Shown: positions 34,901 through 47,174, counted from the first letter of the stretch. The stretch is DNA of 64,000 nucleotides from Chromobotia macracanthus (GCA_036877525.1 JAZGTH010000114.1:1056501-1120500); one strand, 5' to 3'. Program-made: numbers and translations. The notes: generated by a model from the letters alone, not told the origin.

Positions 34901-37900
34901 TGCAGAGAGAAAATGGCACAAATCCAAAGACCCATCTGATCTAGGCAAATCTCTGCTCTCATTCTTTTCTGGTGAAGTCCATGCTGCCAAATCCACATAT
35001 TTCCACAATAAAATCAACAACGCCTCAAACACACGCACACTCTTCAAAACATTCAACTCTCTTCTCTGTCGCCCTCCACCACCATCCACAACCTCTTTAA
35101 TTGCTGATGATCTTGCCAAGTCCTTCACTGACAAAACATCCAACATCAGCAGCCAGTTCTCAGCTCCACACACACAGGAACCCAGACCAACCACATACAC
35201 AGGCACACATCTCCTGTCTTCCTTCTCTCCCCTCACGGAGACAGAAGTTTCCAAATTTCTCCTCATCAGTCATCCCACCACCTGCCCTCTAGATCCCATC
35301 CCTTCACACCTCCTACAATCCATCGCTCCTGCACTTGCACCAGCACTTACTCACATCATCAACACATCCTCCTACCATTCATAGCAAAAACTCTTGAGCG
35401 AGTTGTTTTCAATCAGGTGTCGTCTTTCCTCACTCAGAACAACCAATTGGACACCAACCAATCCGGTTTCAAGAGCGGCCACTCAACAGAGACAGCTCTG
35501 CTGTTGGTCACTACGGATTGCAAAGGCTAAATCAAAATCATCAGTCCTCATTCTACTTGATCTATCCGCTGCCTTTGACACAGTCAATCACCAGATCCTT
35601 CTGTCCACCCTCGCGTCACTGGGCATCACAGGTACTCCACTTCATTGGTTTGAAACCTACCTTACTGGTAGGTCTTTCAGGGTTTCCTGAAGAGGGGAAG
35701 TTAATCAGCTGATCACTGGGGTTCCCCAGGGTTCTGTTCTTGGACCCCTCCTCTTCTGCATATACACTACATCACCGGATCTCATCATACATGCACATGG
35801 GTTCTCCTACCATTGCTATGCTGACGACACGCAGCTCTTCCCTTCATTCCTTCCAGATGATCCCACGGTAGCTGCACGTATGTCAAGCTGTCTGGCGGAC
35901 ATCTCGGCATGGATGAAAGAACACCATCTGCAGCTCAACCTGGCAAAGACTGAGCTTCTTATCTTCCCTGCCAATCCAACCCTACAGCACGATTTCACCA
36001 TCCAATTAGGTACATATTCAATTACCCCATCAAATTCGGCCAGAAATCTTGGAGTAATCTTTGATGACCAACTGACCTTCAAAGACAACATTGCTAACAT
36101 GGCTCGGTCATGCAGATTTGCATTACATAACATCAGGAAAATCAGGCCTTTTCTAACAGAACATGCAACACAACTTCTCATCCAGTTTCTGGGCATTTCA
36201 AGGCTTGATTACTGCAATGCTCTTCTGGCTGGACTGCCATCCTCTTCTGGCTGGACTGCCATCATGCACAATCAAGCCTCTACAAATGATTCAGAATGCT
36301 GCAGCACATCTCATCTTTAACGAGCCCAAAAGAGCCCATGTCACCCCTCTCCTCATCTCTCTGCATTGGCTACCGCTCACTGCTCGCATCAAGTTCAAGG
36401 CCTTGGCGCTTGCTTACAGATCTATCACTGGGTCAGCAACCTCCTACTTTCACTCATTCTTACGAGTCTATGCTCCTACAAGAAGCCTGCGATCACAGAA
36501 GGAACGAAGGCTTGTGGCACCATCACAGAGGCACAAAATCACTCTCCAGATCATTTTCGTTCACCACTCCATGCTGGTGGAATGATCTTCCTGCCTTCAA
36601 CCGTAATGCAGAATCCCTGGCAATATTCAAAAGACAGCTGAAAACACATCTCTTTCGTGAGCACTTAACCTCATCATAAAAAAATAAAAATAAATTTCTT
36701 TCCCTTCATTTCCTATCCCTCTTTCCTTTAAATCTCTCCCTTGTTGTAGCATATGATACTCTGAGCAATGTCTGAAACTTGTATTGTGAGCACTTATTGT
36801 GTCTAGTTGCCTCTTCAGGTTGACTCGCTTGTTGTATTCCGCACTTGTAAGTCGCTCTGGATAAAAGCGTCTGCTAAATGAATAAATGTAAATGTAATTT
36901 AAGGGTCATTTCTCATTTTTCAGTGGTGTATCCCTTTTTTTGGTCTTACCAGTCTAGTGCTGTTTAGTACCAGTCTAGAGTGCATGTAAAATGTATTCAA
37001 TTTTCTTAAGTATACTGATTACAGATTGATCACATCAGGAGTGTTTCTGCTCACCTCCACACTCCTCTATGAGGTTAGCAATCATCTCTGCTTCCTCATC
37101 AGCCATCTTAAGAATATTGCTGAGCCCATCCAGAACTACCTGAATCACCTGAGCATCCTTCACTGTCAGCAGATTACAGAAGGGAGGAATAGCCTGCTGC
37201 TGAATCAGGTATGCCACCTACAGAACGGTATAAACAAGACAGCTGAACACCGGCACTGTTTTTTATCAGAAGTATGTGGGTGATTGAATGACAAACCTGA
37301 TCCTTCCTGCCACTGATGGTCAGGTTACTGATGGCCCATGCGGCCTCCTTCTGAGTGCCAAAATCTCCCTGCAAGACAGTCAGTCATAATGATTATACAG
37401 GGTTATTACAGCTATTGACCAGTACATTTCCATAACTTTAATTCATGTTCAAAATTCATGTGGTTTTTAGATGCTTCTAAGGCATTTGATTGAATTAATC
37501 ACACCGTGTTGCTCCATATATATGCAAGTTATTGTGTGCAGTGTAATATGGTCTTTTTTTTTTTTTTTTTTTAAACAGGACTACAGACAGGCAAATATAC
37601 TTGCTCATAAATTTTTTGTGCACAGATTGTCAAAACGGCTCACTTTGCATACGATTATAAAAAACAATATGTATAGTTTCACGTGTCGACTAAGTAATTC
37701 AAGAAATACTATTATAATGACCTGAAATGATCTGAGATTAAATACAAAGTAATCCTCATGTTTTTTGATAAAATTTTTTCTCGTTTACCAAATTGAAGCC
37801 AACAGTTCTGATTATGAATCATTATAAAATTAATGTTGTGAATCAGAAAAGAAAGGATATTTGTTCAAAGTTTAGACATGGGTGTGGTGGGGGGCTCTGT

Positions 37901-40900
37901 AGCACCCCCTTTTGACCAACATGATAGGGTTAGTTTTGCCTATGGTCACCAAACTAGGTCATATGTCAGTCATTTTGGATCAAATGTGGATTTTTTTGCT
38001 TTGTATTTTTAAATTCTCCTCCCGGGGGCTTTATGGGATTAAATCACAGAAAATTGACAACTATTATGCCAATGACATTAAAGATGCTAAATTGCAAAGG
38101 GATTTTTGATATTGCCATGGCAATGCAGTTGGATGGTAAAAAATGTAAACCGTAAGTGGCTTATATCTTCTGCGTGCATTGAGTGATTTAGTGCAAACTT
38201 CGAAACTTCGGTCCCATAGGCCGAGTATTTGAAAATTGAGCCTGGAATTGTCAGAAAATCCACCTGCGATCCACAATAGCTGACTTGCTGTGGGGCGGAC
38301 CTAATGGATGTAATTTTGAAAGTCCAGCTTGGTGAGAACAGTACATGTACCAAGTTTGGTGGCCATAGGTAAAACAAACCCCATCACTTTAGTCAAAAAG
38401 GGCACTACAGGGCCCCCAGTTCTGTTCGAAAGTGCTTATAAAACTGTTCCATTGTGTTCCCTTTACTACAAGACTACAGTCAGTAGTTAGGGTAGGAGTT
38501 CAACTCTGCAGGACACGGCCCTCCAGGAACAGGGTTATCATCCCTGCTTTAAAATCATTATTTCTGCCATTTGGAAACTTATTGGCTAGATAATGTGAAG
38601 AAGATCCACCCATGAATCAAACTGCACATCATCATGATTATCACTTGGCGGGCTCACTGGAGAACCACAGCTAAATCAGAGCAGCACAGGTCTCAGAGAT
38701 GTCATTACCCACCTTATCCAGCAGCTGGATGATCATGGGCACCAGGGTAGCATCAATGACAGCCTGGACCTGCTGCTGGTTTCCTGCAGTTATGTTGGAC
38801 AGGAACCACACAGCCTCCTGCAGAAGCAGAATACATGAATTAAGAATCTGCAGCACAGCCGAAAACAGCGTAAGGGAGGCAGGTTGGGTCAGACTGCAGG
38901 GCGTGAAAGGTCACAGGCTCGAAGGAGGCTGGTGCTAACAGCTGAGAACGATACTGAGGCTTTAATCATCGGCCAGATCCCAGACATGCCTCAGAGAGAG
39001 CAGTCTGTATCTGTATCAACAATTCTCTTGTTTAAGGACTGCTAAAATTAACATTACATTTATCTGTAGCCAATCACACACTACTGCACCAGTGCCACAC
39101 CTCTATTTTCATATCCAACACGGTGCAATTAGAAGTGTGCGATATCGCAATTGTTCTTTTAATGATATGTGAAATCATATCAAATATGTCATTCACTTTC
39201 AATAAAACAGCATTCTATGTCCACAAATTAACTGTTTGCTGTAGTCAAGTATGGCACACACATTTACAGCGTGATGCAGCACACTAAAGTGTGTATGGTA
39301 CGACTTGACAAAAATAAAACTTAATTCAGCCAATTGCACTGTATTTGTCATCTTCTGTGACTACTGTCTGTGTCAGAGGCTCGTGCATACCACGCACACT
39401 GCAGACAGGTGACGAGATGGTATTTAAAGAGTTCCTTAGCATTTTCTTTAAGAATACAGTCAGTTTGGAAGAAAAAAACAAATGGACTATTTTAAAATCT
39501 CAATACACAGCTCCAATGCTGGAACATTTGAAAATATTCGCAATACAAAGAACAATACATCCAACCTAAAAAAAAAAATTACTTAAAACAATAATCCCAG
39601 CTAGGTATTTGAACTGAGAAACTCCTTTTGCTGAGTTTGACGCAAGTTTGCATTAGTGGAATCATATTACAATGTCGTGTTTGCTTTATTCTTGTATGCT
39701 GCACAGTCTTGTATGCAGGTCACATTTTGGGGATGGGCTACCAATATCTGACAAATATTACACTTTCACATTCATTGCACAGCTGTGCAATAAAATTTAG
39801 TCAATTGAACACTTGAGTTTTTGAATGAGTTCTTTTACTTCAATAACATTAACAATTAATATTTTTAACAACTTGTAAGAGGAAGCCAGCATGACATAAG
39901 ACTATAGAAAACATCGGCCGATTATCATTATCACAAAACAAAATCCCGGAAAATACTGAAATGTGTTTTTCTCTCAATATCGCAAACCACTAGGTGCACC
40001 TTAATGAACTGGGTGAAGAACATTAAACCAGTCCAAAGACTGACAAAAACTAAATGAAACCATGAAGATCTTTTTGCATTGACATTTTCAGAGCACCCAA
40101 ATCCCATTGTACTGCATTTCACTTGTCCTTATTTAAATTTCTTAGTAAAAAAAACATTTAACAGCAAACCATTCACTAGCATTAAGAGTGGCCACCAGAG
40201 GGGGGAAAAAATTAATGAGAATAAGGTTTGAGAATATATAAATGCCATAGCAATAACATCACATCGCAAAACGTTTAATGATCCAATAGGCTTTGTTTAT
40301 AGTGACCTGTCCGCCCCCAACCCCCCCTCCTTTTTTTTGGATGACATGTTCAGAGATTCACCCTTCTATGCAGGAGTGACGCTGTACCTTATTGATCTTC
40401 TCTTTGGGGTGTGTGAGCAGAGCGGGAAAGTGACCCAGCGCGTCACAATTCAGCACAACCTGAGTCTGTTCATCTGTTCCGGTTACAATGTTCCCCACGG
40501 CTCGCAATGCTGCTGTCTGCACAAAAACATAAAACCGCTTCAACTTCACATTGAAAGGCTTCCTCTCTTCTGTTCTCCATGTTTTTAATCACTATTAAAA
40601 TACATTGTGTTTGTGATTACAGACACAGCCAATCACGAAGTTGATGATTACAGGCAGTCATCGTGCACAAAGTTTCTGTGGTTATAGAGTTAAGTCTGTT
40701 GAATATATAAACTGTCCAACATTTGTACTACACCAAACTATTTACACCACATAACTGTATTAATAGTCCACAGCAACAATGAGCAACTTCCTGTCTGTTT
40801 CTTGCTGTGACAATCAGACATTATAAATCATAACGTCATGTTACACCATAAATATCATTATATATCACACAGCCCTTCCACAGACAATAGTTCTGTTGCA

Positions 40901-43900
40901 CTCATCACGCTGGAAGCAAACATGTCAGCAATACCTGAACTTTGACTTCCTGGTGGCTGAGCAAGGGGACAAGATATGGCACAATCCCAGAGTCAATGAC
41001 CATCTGGATCTGCTCGTTTCCAGCATCAGTGAGGTAGGACAGAGCCCAGACCGTGTCCACCAAAATCTAAAAGCATAAAGCTGCTGTGATTAGAGCTCTG
41101 AATCAGTCATCAGCTGACAGCGAATTTGAGATCAGCACTTACATTTACATCTGTGTGGTGAATCAGAACACACAGCGCAGGGAGAATCTGGAGGAGGAAA
41201 CAACAGAACACAGTCAATCAGGAGCTCAGAGATTACGCTGTTTGCCATTTTATGATCCACTTCTCCTAAACTATACCAGGTCCATTCTTATAAAAATGGG
41301 TTTAAATCATCTATCAACCCTTACAACAGACACACAGGATCAAAAGTCGTTTGTAGATTGGTTGAAGATTTTTGTGCAGTAGATATTGGTCCATTAGTCA
41401 AACACCTTTTGACACCCAAAGTCTAAACTTAGAACATAATTGGTACAAACACCCCATTTTAAAAAATACAGGCCAAATTGTCCAATGCAGCACAAAGGGG
41501 ATTTGAGAAGTCGAAATAAAACGTGAATCTTTGGTGTCAGTGCTAACATGTCCCTACAAATATCTATCAGGCAAGTGATCAATATATGACTGTCAGTCAG
41601 ATTTTAGCCAATAATTTGTAAAAGGCTTGTCATTATAACATTTAGCACACATCTAGGTGAGACTTCAAATTATTTCTGAAACATTAGTTCTACAATTAAA
41701 TACAATTTTTGCTGACAACTAAAAAAAAACTAAAAAAAATAGAAAATAATAAATTTTTCCTTTGAATCCTCCAGAACCTCTCTGAAAGTCCGCCATGAAC
41801 ATGCCTCCATACCTCCTGAATAGTTTCCATTGGTGGAGGCGGGTCCTTGTGGCGACAAAGGTTGACCATGACCCAAGTGACGTTGCGCAGGAAGGTGATG
41901 GGTATGGAAGGGCTGATGAAGGACAGCAGGGGTTTAACCACCCCCAAACTGATAACATAGTCTCTGCACTGCGGCCCGTCCCCTACAACAGCATTAGAAG
42001 ACTCTTACCATCCACCACAGACCTCAAGCCTTGTTTATACTTTCGTCTGGCTCTGCAACGGGAGTCTCTGCTCACAGTTTTATGCTAATGGATTTAAGAA
42101 TGTTTGCAGTTCAGACAAACCCAAATGGCTTCAGTGCACTGTGGGTAGTGTGCAGTGCAGATGCTGTGAACTCACCAATGATGTTTCCTAAAGCCCAGAC
42201 AGCCTGTTCACACACATTCTGATGCGGAGAATGCAGCAGTCGCAGAAAAAGAGGAACTGCATCTGCAGAAACACATGCACCACAGAACAATGATTAATGT
42301 TGACAATCCATCAGTCAGTCCATACGGCCACCACCAGATACAATCACACACACGCCTTACACCGACCTCAGACCTCACACAGTCAACAAATAAACCCTTA
42401 ACTGCTCAACACTACCAGAAAAAAGACCTTTAAATTATTACAGTAATTAAGCTGTCTACAGACAGCCTGAGTGATCATGTGAGCTCTAGATTAAGGCTAT
42501 CAAGATTTGTGTAATTGTTGCGAGATTGGCATCATTGCGTAAGCGTTCCTTAGTGCATACATGACTTCCTCTTGCCTTGCACACAAACGCTACCTGTTTG
42601 TGATCAGAAGCTGAACTGTTGTGGGAAAGACTTCGGATCAGCACCAGCAGTCATCTGAGCAGTCTGTGAACCCACCCACCCCTAATAATGACCCGCACAG
42701 CTTGTGTTGAACAAGTTTCTAATATTAGACACATGCACAATGTTAGCGAAAACAGGAGAGTGGCTCTGTTTCTCTGTCCACATGGAGGTAAAGTCTGAAC
42801 ACAGAGCCAGAGCACAAGTCTTCTCTTTTTACTTTTCACAGGTATTGGCAAAATATGTTTTTAATGTCAATCTGATAAATACTAAGAAACACAGCAAATG
42901 AAAACACAGCACATGCACAGAGATCTGCAGAGAGTGAACATACTTGACTGCACCACAGCCTGCGTCTGCTCGGACGTGCCTGAAGCGATGTTGGTCAGAG
43001 CCCAGGCGGCCTCAAACTGAAGAGAGGGGCTGCAGAAGAGATGATAATGAACATGAGCACAAAACAACAGATCAGCTGCAGAAACTCCCGTAGTCTCATA
43101 ACAAGCTCTTACTTGTCATCTCTGTCAAGACAGTGAACCAAGATGGGCAGAATGCCGGATTTGATCAGGTCATCTATTGGAGGATTACGGTCACTGGAAA
43201 GCAACTTCCTGTAACACCGTATTAAAACATGAACAGACGATATTCAACAGGACTTCACACAGAAGAAAAAGCTGCAGGTTTCACAATGCAACCTTGAACT
43301 GAGGCGTTACCACCAACAAATGGCACTGATGTCAAAGAAAGCTTTCACAAAACACAAGAAACTACTCACCTGGCAGCCTGCACAGCACTGAGCTGAATGC
43401 CCTGGTTATCACTGGTCGCATTCTACAAACATTCAAAATACAATAAATTAACATCACAGCAAAAAACTTGCTCAGTGTTCTGTACTTCATAACTTACCTG
43501 TAGCTCAACTGGCAGAGCATTGCATTAGCAACGCAAAGGTTGTGGGTTAGAGTCACAGGGAATACGCATACTGATGAAATGTATAGCTTAAATGCACTGT
43601 AAGACGCTTTGGATAAAAGCGTCTGCCAAATTCATAAATGTAAATGCAGGCAAACCAACTTTCATTAAAAAAACTGACAGGGTCATAAACCTGATGTCAG
43701 TATGGTACTGTAACATCAATTTACAGCAAAGTACTATATCTGAAGGATAGCATAACTGGCACGAAATGAAAACCATGATGCACTTGTGCTCTTGCAGAAC
43801 ATTTTTCCTGAACATGCCAATCTTCGGCAACAATTACTAGACAATAAACAACTTTGATGTAATTGCCCTTACCTGCACAATGGCTTCAAGAGAAGTGTTC

Positions 43901-45416
43901 TGCTGTTGGTAAAAAGACAATAAATCTTAAGGGCTGGTCAAAAACATATGCCCATCTTCACAACACACACACATTCCAGAGCTTCAGCTCTGTGAAATCT
44001 CAGCGTAAGCTCTTACTGTTCTGAAGTCTCCATCAGCATCAGAGTCCTCACAGATGTCCTCATGTGGGACATTCCTCCTCTTCAGCAAGTGCTCGTCTCT
44101 CTTATTCTACAGGGACATGATTTACCCGTCAGGCCACCTTTTAATATTTACTACATCTGTTATACGAATGCAGCCCTTATAAACTAATTTTATTAGTGAC
44201 AATTAGAGACAATACATGACATTCAGTGTCACATTACAGGTCATATAGAACTAGTGATGATAAAATAATGATGTTAATTTGGGCAGGTTTTGGACATGTA
44301 ACCAGGTCATCCACAGTCATTACCTTTCTGAGCTCAACCACCACTTCTGTCCGTTGTCTCCTCATCGTCTGTACAAGAGAAACAAACAGACATTATTAAT
44401 AAGAAATGAATTGCATACACCCTGAAATTTATTAACTCACTTAATGCAGTATTTGTAGCTGATAAGGGTTTGATTTGTACACAACAAAAAAAATACTAAT
44501 TTATTTATTTACTGGGGTCTGAAAAATAGAATTTTTTTTAATTCCCAGATATTCCAGGTTGCTATTATGACTCAAACTGGGTTTCTCCAGTCTCAATGGA
44601 GAGCTGTAGAGGATGTGTGGCTGTAAAACACAACATTTGTGTTACACTCACACTTCAACAATCCAGGAGTTGTGAACTGTTACCTGAACACACAATTACA
44701 ATCACTAACAGCCCTAAACCTTTATTTACAGACCTACAAACACCAGAAGTGTATGTGTGTGTTACAATGTGTGTTGAGTATGTTCAGTCTTTTGTGTTCA
44801 TGTGATCCTGTTCAACTAACTAACGGATAACACCAGGTTAGCGCTGGAGGCGATTATTCTGACCCACAGAAAACACGAGTATCATTAAAAGATCCATGTC
44901 TCAGACAGAGTGATTATAATCACTCACTCCGAGTGTTAAATTATATTTTAAAGTAGCAGGCCAGCAGTGAGCACTCATGCTAACCCTGTGCACTGGGCCC
45001 GATCACAGCACAGCTCGAACTCGAAGCCCTTCACACAGCCCCACAGGAGTTCAAAGGGCTCATTCACTGTGAGCGTTGAACACTTAACACATTGTAATCT
45101 TGCGCTGCGTGTGAGCTCAAGGCTTAGGGGGTTCACACGGTACAGTGGAGGTAATGGCACTGTCAGCTAGCCGCTCAGCTAACGGCATCAGTTTATCTGT
45201 TTGCGCGATATAATCACTCCCCCATCACATAAACATGCGTATGTCGAGACGTTTGAGCAATAAACCCATTCGGATGAGTTTGGACCTGCGGTGCGTCTAT
45301 GAACTGGGTGTAAATGTGACCGACGTCACAGCACCCGCGGGCCATACCTCCAGATCGCGCCCTTTATTCTTGAAGTTCTTTAGCCGCTGCTTCTCCAGTT
45401 TCTCGCTGTCGCTCAT
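31955..45416 (-). CDS. kpna4: Importin subunit alpha-3 (karyopherin alpha 4), complete, 17 coding exons
   Basis: This is the nuclear-import adaptor that binds NLS cargo and importin beta-1. Exons in transcript order: 45348-45416, 44324-44368, 44017-44106, 43873-43902, 43370-43422, 43113-43208, 42944-43029, 42176-42262, 41813-41982, 41143-41187, 40935-41066, 40388-40516, 38713-38817, 37297-37368, 37055-37217, 34172-34266, 31955-32053. Joined, they give 521 aa, the same as human KPNA4. The N-terminal IBB region (about residues 10-60) has basic FKNKGRDLE and LLKRRN. Ten ARM repeats follow with the Trp/Asn array (AAWALTNIASGT, AVWALGNIIGDG, AVWFLSNITAGN, AAWAISNLT). The acidic C-terminus SSDDIDED is the expected exportin (CAS) binding region. 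METIQE, VMVNLCRHKD and HFPALLTHP favour KPNA4 over KPNA3. All introns are GT-AG. Confidence 0.97.
32105..32290. repeat. Three-copy tandem repeat, unit about 60-65 bp
   Basis: The block GGCTAGGCCGATATATCGGT and CCACTGTGAGCAC recurs, with changes, starting near 32109, 32172 and 32230. It lies about 50 bases upstream, in transcript sense, of the last kpna4 exon. Confidence 0.7.
32445..33775. mobile_element. Possible outer hAT-like element, ends degraded
   Basis: The left part ATAATTGATTAATCGATTAT and the right part TAATTGATTTTATCCATTAG then TTGTTGCAGCCC resemble the ends of fish elements beginning GGGCTGCAACAACTAAT. The left terminus is not clean. It contains the smaller element at 32668-33244. 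Confidence 0.4.
32668..33244. mobile_element. Non-autonomous TIR element, about 580 bp
   Basis: GTTCACACCA at 32670-32679 is an exact inverted match to TGGTGTGAAC at 33233-33242, with weaker matching outward. There is no transposase frame. It lies in the last intron of kpna4. Confidence 0.65.
34336..36938. mobile_element. TIR DNA element split by an L2 insertion
   Basis: The left end is AAAGGGATACTCCAGCCAAA, and the right end (TTTTTCAGTGGTGTATCCCTTT) reads inverted as AAAGGGATACACCACTGAAA. The sequence between about 34756 and 36897 is an L2 LINE. Without it the element is about 460 bp and non-coding. It lies in kpna4 intron 15. Confidence 0.65.
34756..36897 (+). mobile_element. L2-like LINE, 5' truncated
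   Basis: Frames carry NPWLSDALREHRTKIRAAER (from about 34852), then QSGFKSGHST, GVPQGSVLGPLLF and the catalytic YADD (35817-35828) in a frame open from 35691 to 36318, then QNAAAHLIFNEPKRAHVTPL and LKTHLFREH. The 3' end AAAAGCGTCTGCTAAATGAA with an ATGTAA tail (to 36897) is typical of L2. The endonuclease is missing. A 22-bp tandem duplication (36220-36263) breaks the frame. The element is antisense to kpna4. Confidence 0.9.
37860..38420. repeat. Interspersed repeat B-related copy in kpna4 intron 13
   Basis: GGGGGGCTCTGTAGCACCCC and GATGCTAAATTGCAAAGGGA resemble 1347-1480. It is flanked on the other side by an inverted counterpart (GGGCACTACAGGGCCCCC at about 38399-38416), so the two ends form an imperfect inverted pair. 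Confidence 0.55.
38483..38550 (+). mobile_element. Right-end fragment of the GGGGTGTCCAAAC-type MITE
   Basis: CAACTCTGCAGGACACGGCC followed by CTCCAGGAACAGGG and CATCCCTGCT fits the right half of this MITE family. It lies in kpna4 intron 13 next to repeat B. Confidence 0.5.
39135..39992. mobile_element. Probable TIR element in kpna4 intron 12
   Basis: GTGCGATATCGCAATTG at the left and CAATATCGCAAACC at the right are inverted-like, as in fish elements starting TGTGCGATATTGC. It is about 860 bp, AT-rich, with no transposase. Confidence 0.4.
43499..43648 (+). mobile_element. tRNA-derived SINE with L2-like tail
   Basis: The head has a pol III A box (TAGCTCAACTGG, 43501-43512) and a B box-like GGGTTAGAGTC (43544-43554) spaced as in tRNA. 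The tail CTTTGGATAAAAGCGTCTGC plus AAATGTAAATG resembles L2 3' ends, which would let L2 proteins mobilise it. It lies in kpna4 intron 4 in antisense orientation. The B box has a G-to-A type change, so it is not a functional tRNA gene. Confidence 0.85.
44369..45347. other. kpna4 intron 1, nothing recognised
   Basis: About 980 bases between coding exons 1 and 2 contain no exon or repeat that I can support. Its first part, near the promoter, is the more CpG-rich. Confidence 0.5.
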
Positions 45417-45620
45417 TTTCGTAGTTGTTTCTTAATGTTGGCGTATATTTATTTTGATGGGCGTGTTGCTATATTTCAGTAAGCGTTAATAGCGCAACTC
45501 CTGCACACAGCGGAGTACTTAATGCGAACGGCGGCGCGCGGTGTATGCCGGGATTGCCGGTGAACGGACAGCGCCTCGCGCTGGGGGAGGGGCAGCACAT
45601 CCGCCCCGCAAATAATATCA
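45300..45620 (-). promoter_or_regulatory. kpna4: CpG-rich promoter and 5'UTR of kpna4
   Basis: The sequence around and upstream of the kpna4 ATG is clearly richer in G+C and CpG than its AT-rich surroundings (GCGGCGCGCG at about 45530-45540; GGGGGAGGGG at about 45582). No TATA box is evident. This fits a TATA-less housekeeping promoter. The transcription start is not determined. No divergent partner gene is visible beyond it. Confidence 0.6.
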
Positions 45621-46114
45621 ACTTTCACACTTTTCAAACTTTTTGCTAGCCAAACCCCCTTTGACCAAAATTATTTACTTGAAGTAACCCCCGAGAGCAA
45701 TATATTAATATAATTATAAATATTATAAGTAATGCTTATGCGTAAATTATATTATTATATACCAAGTAAATATTTCAATAATTTAATGGCACATTTCCAT
45801 GTTTGCAACATCAAAAACATGTATGTATCTGTAGTATTTTAAATAGCTGTTGTTATTATTACACATTTTAACATATATCTGTCTTTTGTTGCATGGGTTC
45901 ATGGTTTTCTGATATGTGTAGTGTTGTGTAATGGTTATAATATGCAGATTGAACAAATCAAATATATTTTTGTTAGTACGGGTGCTTATTTAGATTCAGA
46001 TGGTTTAATTGATTAATTGTTTTCTCTGCAATTCATTAACTGTCACAATCACAAAGTGAAAGTATATTTTCTGAAGAAAATGTGAGTGATGCTGACCATG
46101 GCAAAACTCTGGAA
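45621..46114. other. AT-rich spacer upstream of kpna4, nothing recognised
   Basis: There is a sharp drop in G+C after the promoter. No gene or repeat structure is visible. Confidence 0.5.
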
Positions 46115-46800
46115 TATTTAAATGATGCTAGCATGATTTAGCATGAAATGACATGATGCTTGCATGACTTAGCATGATGCTAACATGATTTAGCATGATA
46201 GATATACTAAAATATGGCTTATTCATGGTGTCTAAATGGTTGCTAGGATGTGATCAGGAAGTTGCCAGGGCGATACCTTAAGCCCACTGACAGCCCAAGT
46301 CAAATAAGCCCACCCAATGTCTCTACAGTGTTCTAATGCTGAGATATGGTGTATTCATTTTATTACATGGTTGCTAGGGTACAGAAAATGGTTGCTAGGG
46401 TGTAGCTAGACGGTTTACAGTTTAAAATCAATAGACTGATGTGTGTGTGTGAATCAAAAGAGCCAACTCCCATGTCTCTATGATGTTCTGGTACTGAGAC
46501 ATAACTAATTCATGTTGGTTGCGTGGGTGCTCTAATGGTTGCTAGAGCATGGCTGGACAGTTTCTATGGTAATAATTAAAGACTACTTGGCAGTCTGAGT
46601 CAAAAGAGGCCACCCACTTGTCTCTACGATGTTCTGCCGCCTCTCAACTTTTTAAATGGAAGTCAAAGGGCTGGTTGCTAGGGTACTGTAACTGGTTGCT
46701 AGGGCGTGGCTATTACGTTGAAACATCACCATTTGTTGCTGCTTACTTAGCCGAGCAAAATGAGCCCACCCCCCAAGTCTCTGACATTCTGATGTGAAGC
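46115..46800. repeat. Tandem array: short GCATGAT repeats then four ~150-bp units
   Basis: 46115-46200 repeats variants of ATGCTAGCATGATTTAGCAT. After this, a unit built on GTCAAA-AGCCCACCCA-TGTCTCTACGATGTTCTG and GGTTGCTAGGGT recurs near 46297, 46450, 46597 and 46750, a spacing of about 150 bases. Confidence 0.7.
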
Positions 46801-47062
46801 TATAACATCACAAAATTCAGCCCCAAGTTAAGTCTATGGAATTTTTTCTTTTTTGTACGCTCTAAAAACACTGTATACCTGGTCACTTACAAAAGTCATA
46901 GCACACCTCTCTGGTGAACTGGTGAAAAAGTGGTGAAAGAGTCTCAAAATCCAAATGAACCAAACAGGAACGACTCAGAGATTACGCCAATGACTGCACA
47001 TGTTGCCTGGTCCACAAATGCTCATATTTCTTCAGCATGCACAGATTAAGATATTGAAAGTT

Positions 47063-47174
47063 TGTATTCAGATTCATCTGGCTTGCATCTGTACCTTGAT
47101 GTAATTATGTGTCTGCATTTAGATTCATTTGCATTGCATCTGTGCCCTGATGTTATTAACGTATGTGTCTGTAA
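47063..47174 (+). repeat. Two-copy tandem repeat, 54-56 bp unit
   Basis: AGATTCATCTGGCTTGCATC ... GATGTAATTATGTGTCTG is followed directly by AGATTCATTTGCATTGCATC ... GATGTTATTAACGTATGTGT. Confidence 0.75.

Noticed and set aside
34682..35266. 194-codon - strand open frame
   Set aside because: It is the shadow of the + strand L2 reverse transcriptase, which has the conserved motifs.
43499..43575. Functional tRNA gene
   Set aside because: The boxes are degenerate and the sequence continues into an L2-like tail, so it is a SINE.
45235..45435. Small + strand gene divergent from kpna4
   Set aside because: The frame overlaps kpna4 exon 1 on the other strand, in CpG-rich DNA where open frames arise easily. 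It has no recognisable domain.
46115..46800. CRISPR or centromeric satellite
   Set aside because: The units are only four and diverged. There are no spacer-repeat patterns, and the region lies beside a housekeeping gene promoter.
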